NCBI GenBank assembly: GCA_006384855.1
Contig: VCJN01000257.1
Location: 20,148-84,147 of the forward strand
Length of the DNA stretch: 64,000 bases
Source: Tetraselmis striata
Lineage: Eukaryota; Chlorophyta; Chlorodendrophyceae; Chlorodendrales; Chlorodendraceae
Reading direction: 5' to 3'
Made by a program: the position numbers and the translations under genes. Below are positions 1-8,433 of this stretch, in pieces. Below the pieces are notes generated by a model. That model ran no database searches. It was given only the letters and a program-made list of their open reading frames with translations, and was not told where the DNA came from. The stretch's first letter is position 1. Every line of letters begins with the position of its first letter.

Positions 1-190
1 GTTCCTCCGCCGCCATGCCCTCCGGTTGTGCTGCGGGTGGCGATGGTGGGTGTGCTGGGCGAAGAGTGTGTGTGTGTGTGTGGGGGGGGGGGGGGGGCGT
101 TCACCGGAAGGCGGGGCCCGAGGTGGTGTTGATGGTGTTGGTGATGCGGTCCGGCATGGACGCCAGCCGCTTGGCGCCGATGTCCTTGTC

Positions 191-471
191 CTAGAGGAAC
201 TCCGACACGATCCTGCCGGACACCGCAAACCCCAGCCAGCCGGTACGCATCAGAGCCGCCACCACATTGGCAGGCCGGAGCACCGTTGGGAGGACAGAGC
301 AAAAGTGCGCCATCCAAGTCCTGGTTCTGATTTTCAGGCGCTGGAGGTCGGCGGCGAAGGGAGAAGGGGGGAGGGGATACGAGAAGAGGCGCACTTGCGG
401 TTCTTGAAGTCGTCCTCCCAGCGCTGCGCCACCTCCGGCAAGCCCGCCCAGCCCTCCTTCTCCATCAGCGC
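191..471 (-). CDS. Unidentified host gene, two 3' exons (partial)
   Basis: Two minus-strand exons can be joined in frame. The first is 471-395, entered from an acceptor reading GCGGGCGCAG, and its donor is GTGCGC. The second is 326-191, entered from ATCAG. The 68-bp intron (394-327) splits a codon and the reading frame stays open across it. The encoded peptide starts ALMEKEGWAGLPEVAQRW, continues into a hydrophobic stretch (res ~35-65) and ends at a TAG at 193-191. Beyond that TAG the same frame is open for 29 more codons to a TGA at 103-101, and that extension looks coding (begins DKDIGAKRLASMPDR). The TAG may therefore be a mutation, or the 3' part may be a separate exon entered from TTCCTCTAG. 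No family is recognised. The 5' end is not found and the exon model is inferred from splice signals only. Confidence 0.35.
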
Positions 472-1241
472 CTGCGCCCGCAATCCGAGGCAACCTGAGC
501 CTACCTTCCTCGCATCAGCAAGCCCCCCCCCCCCCCCCCCCCCCCCTGGAGGTCTCCGCCTTTGTAGGCTGGGAGTGCGGCTGCCCTTTGCTGCTGCCAC
601 ATCCCCTACGGGATGCCGACGCACCCATGAGAGCCCGGAATATCGGCCTCAACTTGGGTTTGCGCGCAGCGTATAGGATTGGGATTGCTTGTCCTCCCCC
701 CCCGCCCCCCCCCCCCCCACACACACACATACATACACACACCCACACCCGGCAGGCGCATGCAGCAGAGGGCGACAACATGCGGAGGGGGGGGTGACAA
801 AACGAAGTTGAAACTGAAGTCACTATATACTATCCACAATGTGGGTGAACGCTCGGCTAAGAATGGTCGCCAAGGGCTCGCTCTACTTCACCATATCACG
901 CGTCCCGGCCTTGCCTATTGACACCCACAATGGACCAACACGCACGTGACAGGGTTTTCCCTGGTTCTTGTGGATTTGAACCAGGCGCTTCCGCCGGGGC
1001 GGGCACCATTATCGACTACATGGGTGGCTGCTTGTAGGAAGGGGTGCCGGGAGCTTGTGCGGCCGTCCAAATCACCGCACTTTCCATCACCACCTGATGA
1101 TTCATTGCCGGGACCCGCAGACTGACCCTCCACCCCTCCACTCCCCCCTCCCTCATGTGTGTGGCTCGCCATTCAGGCCTTTGGAGCCGAGTCCTCCATC
1201 CCGAGGACCCCCAGCAGCCGCTGAGGACATGCCTCGTTCTC
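472..1241. other. Non-coding stretch with poly(C)/poly(G) runs
   Basis: This stretch holds two long C runs (about 523-546 and 698-718) and a short CA/TACA microsatellite (719-748). I see no convincing exon. Open frames over the C runs are proline/glycine artefacts of low complexity. Confidence 0.5.
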
Positions 1242-1475
1242 TGTCCGCTCGGTAGAGCGGAGATCTCTTGTACAAGAGGTCCCCGGCCCGATTCCCGGCT
1301 CTGCCATTGAGGGCAATATCGTCAGGGCCCGTGTCCCGGGTTTATGCATTAGCCTTTCGGGGTTCGAATGAGGCAACGGTCTAATGGCTATGCCAGGCCT
1401 ACGACTGCAGTTGGCGCAGGAGGTCAAGTGTTGGGGTGGCTTCGGCCGATGGATGACCCGGGGCAAAGTTATTTA
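1242..1475 (+). repeat. tRNA-derived SINE, copy 1
   Basis: The head resembles a tRNA gene: an A-box-like GCTCGGTAGAGCGG and a B-box-like CCCGATTCCCGG about 40 bp further on. A non-tRNA body follows, with CCCGGGTTTATGCATTAGCC, then GGGGTTCGAATGAGGCAACG, CTGCAGTTGGCGCAGGAGG and a tail near CCCGGGGCAAAG. The same order of blocks recurs at 41345-41600, inverted at 25920-25750, and as a 3' fragment at 42013-42078. The repeated head-plus-body structure is what identifies a SINE family. A free-standing tRNA gene is unlikely because the anticodon arm is not conserved between copies. Confidence 0.7.
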
Positions 1476-1813
1476 CGCTACTTAACTTTTAGCACCCACT
1501 CAGGCGCTCTGTCAGCACGCCCTGGCAGCCCCGTCACGGCGTCATGGCATGCAGGCGCATATTATGCTGGCGCCGGACCTCTTGGCCGACCCGTTCCACG
1601 CACCCGATGATTCGCCGTCATTGGGCGGGCCTGGCCCGCCGCTTTCGCTCGCCACCCTTACATGTTGCCTCGCCCACCGGTACCATGGACGTAGGGCACC
1701 TCCGAGAGCAGCCCCGCCCCCCTACTAAGTAACACCTCAGCTGAAAGCGCGCATGATTCAGAGCGCAGAGACGGCGGGATTGGGGTCGCCTCTTTAAAGA
1801 GGGGGGAGGGGGC

Positions 1814-2603
1814 TTAGGTCTGCATCAGCACGCGCAGCGCGCTCGCGACGACGCCGTGGTCTGACGGGAAGTCCAGTGTGGGGAACGGCGCCTCCTCGTC
1901 GTAGGTCTTGGCGCCGGTGTTGTCCTTGATGGTCACCTCCTGCACGGGGCAGGTCCAGCACCCGTGATTGCATGCCGCCACTGCTCCATGCAATACATGT
2001 CCCGGCCATGCAACACTACACGTGTGTCGGTGCCATTGATGCGCGATTGGTACCGCCGTACCGCAACATAGCCACATGGCCTACAGAGGCCCCACCCTGC
2101 GCGCTTTACTTTGTGGACGGACCCTATGCGGGTTGGCCATGGGAGGGGCGGGCCCTTCTCTGATGCTGGGTAGCGACAGCTTCATGTCAAGGGAAAGAGC
2201 TTGATTCACTTGTTCACAAATTACAAGTTGCGACATGTCTAGCGAGAAGCATGTGACAATATACTACGAGTTGGTACAAGCGTGATTTGTACAAGTATGA
2301 TGTGTACTTGAGACCACGAGTACACATGAGTGCGATATGAGGCTGCCATGTGGCGAGCGTTGTGCTTTTGAGACGAACGTCGCCTCGAATTTCACAAACA
2401 AGGATAATAATAGATATTGTGTACATATGTACTAACATTATACTCATAGTGTCTATGTAATACGATGAGGGCGGTGGAGGAAGGATGGGTTGGGGGGCCG
2501 GGGGGGGGGGGATCTTGACAAAGTGCTCGTTGGTGAACAGGATGAAGTCCTTGGGGTTGCGGTCGGTCAGGCTGCTAGTCTTGCGCTCCGCAATGCGCAC
2601 CGC
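1814..2603 (-). CDS. Endonuclease/exonuclease/phosphatase (EEP) domain protein, last two exons (partial)
   Basis: Two minus-strand exons of a longer gene. Exon A is 2603-2520 (acceptor GCCCAG, donor GTCAAG) and exon B is 1939-1814 (acceptor CCGTGCAG), ending at a TGA/TAG stop. Both junctions are phase 0. The joined peptide contains NPKDFILFTNEHF and then, about 30 residues on, LDFPSDHGVVASALRV. This pairing of a D-x-I-hydrophobic strand followed by a PSDH motif near the C-terminus is the signature end of the EEP (DNase I-like) superfamily, in which the SDH histidine is catalytic. The superfamily includes nocturnin/CCR4-type deadenylases, sphingomyelinases and inositol phosphatases; which member this is cannot be told. 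The 580-bp intron contains a dispersed repeat (about 2030-2225) and a G run. The 5' exons were not found. Confidence 0.5.
2030..2225. repeat. Dispersed repeat, copy A
   Basis: About 190 bp similar, with substitutions and small gaps, to 44545-44720. Shared blocks include GCAACATAGC, GTGGCCTACA-like, GCGCGCTTTA-like, TTGGTCATGGGCGGGCCCTT-like and TGATTCA...ACATGTC. It lies inside the intron of the EEP-domain gene. No coding capacity; family unknown. Confidence 0.5.
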
Positions 2604-3569
2604 CTGGGCAGCAGGTGGGCCGGGGGGGGGGGGGGGGGGGGGGGGTTCGTAATCACACGTGCAGCCAGGATATCACCCGTAAAAACAGGGTGCCGTGCGC
2701 ACAGGTTGGCCGTAATAATACTGCGCTACACCGGGCATCAACTGATGATGCTCCGGTGACTGCCGGAGGACTGCTGGTATATTCGGTACAAATACAGCTT
2801 GCTCATCTTCGGCCTAGCCGGGTGTGTTGGGGGGAGAAACCTAGAGGGCGGGGGAGGGGGGGGGGGGGGGGTGTCGATCGTTTCTTCATGGGGCTGCGCG
2901 CGCTAGGTGCCGGCTTGGAGAGTGAGGCTGGCCGATGAGCAGCGGCCAACCTCACTCTGGGATACCATACGGCGCGGATGCAGTTATTGGATGAGGCTAG
3001 GTGGCCCTTTCGGCTAGGGGCAGGAGGCACAGGATGAAGGTGTTAGAGAGGGGGGGGGGGGGGGGCGCAGCCTGTACGAAAGGTTGGCAGGCAGGTATGT
3101 AGCGTTTTTGGGCTGCAGCATTGGATGTTGGTATACGACGAGTGCGCGCCAGTGGGCTGGCTATGAGTAGGGCAGCATGTAGTGTCGGCTGGCAGACATC
3201 GGTGGTAGGCCTCGGCATGATGCGGCTTCTGGCAGAGGGAATGGGGCTGCTGGCTGCGGTCAGGTGGCAGCCAGCCAGGGAGGCATGTATGGGGACTGAG
3301 TGTAGTGGCTGCCCAAAATTTCCGTAGAGCTGAGCGGGTCGGGGTACATGCTAGCATGACAAGAATAATGATTTAAATAATCTTGTTTTCTTTGGGCTCA
3401 TTGTCCTGGCTGCGAACATAATTCGGTGCCTGCCCTGGTCTACCACCAATGAGAATTCACATCTACGTGCGCGTGCATTTCAAAGCAGCAGCAATCAAGC
3501 AGATCAGAGCCCCAAACCCTCTCCCTGACTTGTACCAGCATTATAAGCCGTATAACCTAGGACCCATAC
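2604..3569. other. No gene recognised; poly(G) runs and a strong hairpin
   Basis: The interval contains three G runs (about 2624-2645, 2856-2871 and 3051-3065) and a near-perfect palindrome at 2921-2958. In that palindrome AGAGTGAGGCTGGCCG pairs with CGGCCAACCTCACTCT around a short loop. No reading frame here has splice or motif support. Upstream exons of the EEP-domain gene would be expected in this direction but none is convincing. Confidence 0.4.
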
Positions 3570-4331
3570 GAGGCGGCATTATAGCGCTCAGCCATGGTGT
3601 CCTTCACCTCCATCAGTTTCCTGGCATACTCTTCATGCCACTCCTCATTGTGCTGTAAAATTTTGTGCGCCACCTCCAGCTCCTCTTCAAATCATTTGCC
3701 ACCTCCAGCATTTGAAATGTCCTTCACCAGACTCTCCAAATCATAGGCTTTTGCAGCGATTGGCGTATCATAGTCCACGCGAGGTGACTTGATACGAGCC
3801 ATCCACTGCTCACCGAGCTGAGTCTTGTTGAGAGTGTTTATACTGCTGACCTGGTTATAACGTCATGCCTCTTTGCATCTTTGGGTCTTGTGGGTCGAGT
3901 GCGCGATGCCAGCCACGGCCTCATTGTTGTTGGACTTGCAAAATGATCTCACGGCCATGGTCATGTTGGTGTAGTGCCCATCTGTGTTGCAAGCATCAAT
4001 GGGTGAACGATCCAAACAATTATTGATGGGTTCCACAAACACAAAATGCTGCGAATTATTGGATTGTTGATTGCAAAGCAAAATAACCGAAAAATCGGGC
4101 GGCAAGTACAACAGAAGCGCTTACCAAATGTCACCAGTTTTGGTATCACATGTGGTCCAACAATACCATGACACTCCAAAAACTCAAGGAAACCAAGCTT
4201 TGTATCCTTGCTGACCCATCCATTCTCAGTGTTGGAGACAGCCACTATGTCACCTTTCAGCTCCCTGTGTTTCATGATCACATCCCTATTGTAAGTATGT
4301 TTAACACAACGTATCGTAATTGTTGAAGACC

Positions 4332-4430
4332 GAGCACTGTTGTAGCTACCAATAGGTAAAAACAAATCAACAAGTATGTTTTTGTCAATCGTCCGTCATG
4401 CACCAGACTAATTAAGTGGAACTCGCTTGG
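4332..4430. repeat. 99-bp direct repeat, copy 1
   Basis: Begins GAGCACTGTTGTAGCTACC and contains GTCAATCGTCCGTCATGCAC; repeated at 4588-4686 with a few substitutions. Both copies lie within the decayed transposase and include its splice-donor region. A shorter relic of the block start (GACCGAGCACTG) occurs near 5760. A local tandem-type duplication of an intron piece is the simplest reading. Confidence 0.75.
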
Positions 4431-4587
4431 TATCCTGGTCATACTTCTGGATTTTGTGGCGCTATGCAGCCCGCAATGCAGTCATTGGTTCCGAGCTTGA
4501 CACACCGAGGATGGGGCAATTGTGGTATCTACAGCAACCGTGTTCCCGCGGATACCACCACACCCAAAAAGCCCAACATCGGCATGT

Positions 4588-4686
4588 GAGCACTGTTGTA
4601 GCTACCAATAGGTAAAAATAAATCAACAATTATGTTTTTGTCAATCGTCCGTCATGCACCAGACTAATTAAGTGGGACTCACTTGG
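4588..4686. repeat. 99-bp direct repeat, copy 2
   Basis: Second copy of the block at 4332-4430. Its right end runs into the exon encoding the end of the MMLIFAQKDLPANLAK segment of the transposase, so the repeat covers an exon/intron junction (donor GTGAGTCC on the minus strand). Confidence 0.75.
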
Positions 4687-5765
4687 CCAAGTTTGCAGGC
4701 AGATCTTTCTGTGCAAAGATCAGCATCATCGGAAGGGCCTTCCTGCCCATTGTGGCCAGTATCGCAGTAACGTGTTCGGCTCGCTTAGAAGGCACCAAAA
4801 TCTGTTTTTGTATCCCTCCAAGGTCAGGAACCCTTTTTTGGTCCCACTGCACTGGATTAGCAGCACGTTGATATCCAGAGTTGTTTCATCATAATTGATT
4901 ATCTGCTGAATGGTGAGCATGGGTTGAGGCAGCAAGGCATCTGCGCCATGTTGCGCCCTAACCCACTTGATGGTGAGCTCACACATGTGACAGCGCATGC
5001 CACATAACCTATCAACATTTGTGGCAGCACAGAACAAGGCATCAAAGTTAGTCCAACTCGCTGCCGTAATTCATATACAATGCACATACTGTGTGGTGAT
5101 CAATCATGGAATGCATGCTGGCGCTCATATTCTCATGGAACCACTTAACATCGTCCTTAGTGAGTGCATAGATGCGCTGCATTCCCACTGAGTGTCCACT
5201 GCAATGAGCAAACTCAATCCCTGAGATGCCTGACCTGTGGATCCATGCCTTGTACCAACCATCCATACATGTGTCCTTGGTGTACGGCCGGCCACAGATG
5301 TGTCCTTCATGCCAAGCTCAATGAACATGGCCTTCGCCATCTTCTTGATCTCTCGGTGATGCAGAGGCTCATCGCGCAAGATCATCACACTGACGACGTC
5401 CGCCAACCACAAGTCTGCATCTGGGCATAGTGGAACTCTGCCTGGGGGTCGCAGTCCCTCGCCAACCTTGATGCGCAGCACATACTTGCGCTCCTGCTCG
5501 CCATGTGGCACGCCCCAATAGGACTTGATAGTCTCGAACTTTATGGGCTTAACTGCTACGGGCCATGACTAACTTTCTTCCAGGCCCTTGCTTCAGGGCA
5601 TCGTGGTCCTTCTCCTGGCGATGCGAATGATTTAGTGTGACGCCGCCCTTGGACAGCACCTCTTCAAGGGACACCGCTGCCTTGCGGGCAATCCTGTCCT
5701 CCCACTTCTCGAGCATGCTCATCACCAGCGTCAGGTTCTTGGGGTTTGTCTTGTTGTAGGACCGA

Positions 5766-6542
5766 GCACTGGATTTCTGTAAAAATCAACGGACGACAAA
5801 AAGACAGGAATTAGCCTTTTATCATATGCGATATGAGTCATTCGCATCAAAATTTCCCACAGCAAACACACATACACAAACGTGTAAGCAAGCATCGTAT
5901 AGAAAGTGTATGTTTATAAACAACGGCTGTCGGCGTCCATATATACCCCACCTTCTTCGCCTTCCTCCTGACCCCTCCAAACTGCCCGCCCTTAGTACCA
6001 CCGGCGGCGCCCGCCGTACGTTGTAGAGTTCACCCCCTTGTCATGATGGCAGTCTTTCTGGTAGCGTCCCTGCTCGATGCGGCGGCAGCCTTCGTTACAT
6101 ATAGTCGCCCGTCCAGTCGTTCCGACCCGGCCGACCGCCGCGGCTCGCCGAGTCACCGCCGCGCACCGTCACTGCCGCCGCCGGCGGCCCTCTTACATCC
6201 GGGAGTGTTCCCCCGCCCTGCCGAGGGTGTGACTGGGGTCACTGTGCCCGCCCTAGGGAGCAGGCGGAGTCGCTGGAGGTCTGGCTGTGTGCGCGGTACT
6301 GATTGGACTGGTCGCGGTATTGTTTGGACTAGTTGCGGTATTGATTGGACTGGTCGCGGTAAAGTTTGAGCCCCCCGCGGTATTTTATCATTTTATGGAC
6401 CCCCCGCGGTAAAGTATGGACCTTTCCGCATGTCGGGTTTCCGGTGTTGTTTGGACACCCGCAGGGATAACCACGTCCTGATACCCGGATACACCGCGGA
6501 CGTTCTTATATCTGTTATGTATGGCGCCGCAAAGGTATCCGT
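5766..6542. other. No gene recognised; short tandem repeat
   Basis: No supported exon. At about 6292-6362 a 24-bp unit is repeated three times with small changes (core GATTGGACTGGTCGCGGTA), followed by two GACCCCCCGCGGTA-like units. The GC content rises sharply from about 5990 onward. Confidence 0.4.
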
Positions 6543-7367
6543 TTATTGGATATCCATAATGTGGATGTCTCTAATTAATTGGCTCCGGACTCCGAGACGT
6601 GCTCGCCGGCAGCTCCCCCGCCTCCATCCGGAATTATGCAACTCGCCGCCATCTCGCGACTCGCGCCACAGTTGCTGCATCCCGCACACCGAGAATCCGG
6701 CGCGCAGAGGATTCCCCTCCTCCCACAGCCGCTCTCGCCGCTCCGCCAATTTCCGCACAAATGCGGGGATGCTGGATGGGTAGGGTCGCAGTAGCAGCTC
6801 CGCAAACACGCAGACAGCGCCTTCGGCCCCATACGACCGGTCGTCGATAGGAGTGGAGCTGTCAGCATAGGCTAGCGTACGATCTAGTAGGGGGAAGAGG
6901 ACAGGCCGAGCCGCGGGACAGACGCCGACAGCCGTACCCCGCAGCGGCGTACGGGGCATCATGCGGTAGACGTCGCGGGTAGCGCACCACCGAGCGGTGG
7001 CCGCGAGGGCGGCATCATGGGCGGCTGAGGCAGCAGCCGGCGCGTGCTGGCGCTGCAGCGCCCGCACGCCAGCTGCCGACGCCGGGAGAGCCACACCGGG
7101 GGGCGGAGCCGTGGGAGGAGGGGGGCTGCAGAACTCGCAGGTGGCGGCACGGGCCGCCGCTCGCGCGCCCGAGCGCGGGCAGCCGGCTCGTGAGGCGCAC
7201 CACACATACACAGAGGGGTCGAAAGTCGCAGCGCAGGCGAGGTGCATAGCAGCTACCGCCGGGTCGTCGGACTCCATCCCGTGGTTCACGTGCGTGCTCA
7301 GGGGGGCGGGCCGCTGGTAGGTACGTCCGTCCGCAGCTGCCATCGCATCACCGGAACTGCCAGTCAA
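6543..7367 (-). CDS. Hypothetical protein (274-aa open frame)
   Basis: A GC-rich minus-strand frame of 274 codons, longer than expected by chance for its surroundings even allowing for the GC content. Its N-terminal third has a possible metal-binding cluster (CASRAGC followed after about 15 residues by CEFC); the middle is alanine/proline-rich. There is no signal peptide, membrane helix or familiar motif. It could be an intronless gene, one exon, or a chance frame in GC-rich DNA. No neighbour suggests a role. Confidence 0.3.
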   Translation of the reverse strand: MTGSSGDAMAAADGRTYQRPAPLSTHVNHGMESDDPAVAAMHLACAATFDPSVYVWCASRAGCPRSGARAAARAATCEFCSPPPPTAPPPGVALPASAAGVRALQRQHAPAAASAAHDAALAATARWCATRDVYRMMPRTPLRGTAVGVCPAARPVLFPLLDRTLAYADSSTPIDDRSYGAEGAVCVFAELLLRPYPSSIPAFVRKLAERRERLWEEGNPLRAGFSVCGMQQLWRESRDGGELHNSGWRRGSCRRARLGVRSQLIRDIHIMDIQ

Positions 7368-8433
7368 CGCCCCCGCCGGGCGTCGACGACTGTACCCGCG
7401 CCATCGCAGCGCCGTACGCCAACCACCACCACCTCCCCCGCCGGGACCGCGACCCCCACGGAAGACGCCCTAGCAGAGGGGCCGGAGGACGCCCCACGGT
7501 GCTGAACCCCCACCGGCCACGCCACAGCCAGAAGCCAGGGGTCGGGGGGGATCGCGCTGTCGAATGGCCCGGTATAAGCAAACCTCTGTGTCTATACCGA
7601 TGTGACCATAAACCCGCATTATATAGCTGTATAGTAGCTATCTGAGTACAGGTGCGGCGGCGCTACCTCAGTAATAGTACCCTGTACTGTCAGGCGGACC
7701 GACGCCGACGGCTTGCCCCCGCCGGCTCGCTCCCCTGCCTGCCTCTCGTAGTACTGTAGTAGCAACTAAGGATTAGTACTTTGCCTTCGCCCGACTCTAC
7801 TACCGCGTGTAACCTTTTTAAGTAAACTTTTTGGGAACCTTTTTAACCTTTTTGGTAACTTTTTGTAGTGCGCTTTTGTGAAAGCCCTTATGTAATTAAA
7901 AATTTTTAACCAAACCCATCACCGACACGCTGCCATCCGTGTGATACCAAAAATAGAAGCCCTGGCGCCCCCGCCACAAAAAGCGTCTCATCATCCGCAA
8001 GCCTGCCCCGTTTCGCAAGTCTATCCGCAGGCAACCCTCCACCCTGGCAAACAATCTCATATGGGGCCACCGCTTGGGCCTTAATGTGAGTGTGTCACGG
8101 TGTCTGCGCTTGGCTTCCCCTCTCTAGTCTCGTTACTGGCACTGATACATGCGTCGAACTGTGGCGAGTGTGTTCTGATACTCTCCTCTCCGCATCCAGG
8201 CGTCACCTCGCCGTCTCCGCCCTCTGCCCCCGTTTCACAGCCACAGCCTGCGAGCATCCCGAATGTTAAGAGGAAGCCAGCCAAGGTGAGTGTGCTTGCG
8301 TGTGTTCCGGCTCTGTGCTCTGCCTTCTTCGTCACTGCGAGTGCGCCCTATCACTGCGAGTCGGGTGACATGTTGCCCAACACGCCACCACAGGAGCCGG
8401 CTCTCGCACACTGCCCAGCCCGCTCTGCACACG
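7368..8433. other. Upstream region of the TIR-WD40 gene, with possible 5' exons
   Basis: The left part is AT-rich non-coding sequence (7790-7910 has repeated CTTTTT/AACCTTTTT). Near 8085, 8200, 8286 and 8393 there are splice-like signals: donors GTGAGTGTG at 8085 and 8286, acceptors ATCCAG at 8199 and CACCACAG at 8393. An exon 8200-8285 would join 8394 in the frame of the downstream ATG without a stop. The gene may therefore have spliced 5'-UTR or N-terminal coding exons; the sequence does not decide. Confidence 0.35.

Larger units (their letters stand above)
3570..5765 (-). pseudogene. Decayed pogo/CENP-B-type DDE transposase
   Basis: Minus-strand coding fragments, broken by frameshifts and stops, line up in the order of a pogo/Tc5-like transposase. 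Around 5760-5560 there is a helical N-terminal region (RSYNKTNPKNLTLVMSMLEK). At 5500-5100 lies a CENP-B-type helix-turn-helix, including WYKAWIHRSGISG after a frameshift. At 4905-4683 the start of the catalytic core reads QQIINYDETTLDIN, with the first Asp of the DDE triad in YDET, followed in another frame by RAEHVTAILATMGRKALPMM and ending at a GTGAGTCC donor. At 4300-3570 are a GWVSKDTKLGFLEF-like segment and a coiled-coil tail with an in-frame TGA. Known pogo-type enzymes bind terminal repeats and cut and paste DNA; this copy is clearly dead. The superfamily call rests on motif order, not on an alignment. Confidence 0.55.

Noticed and set aside
1242..1310. Functional tRNA gene
   Set aside because: The cloverleaf is incomplete, and the same head is followed by the same non-tRNA body at three other places, so it is a SINE.
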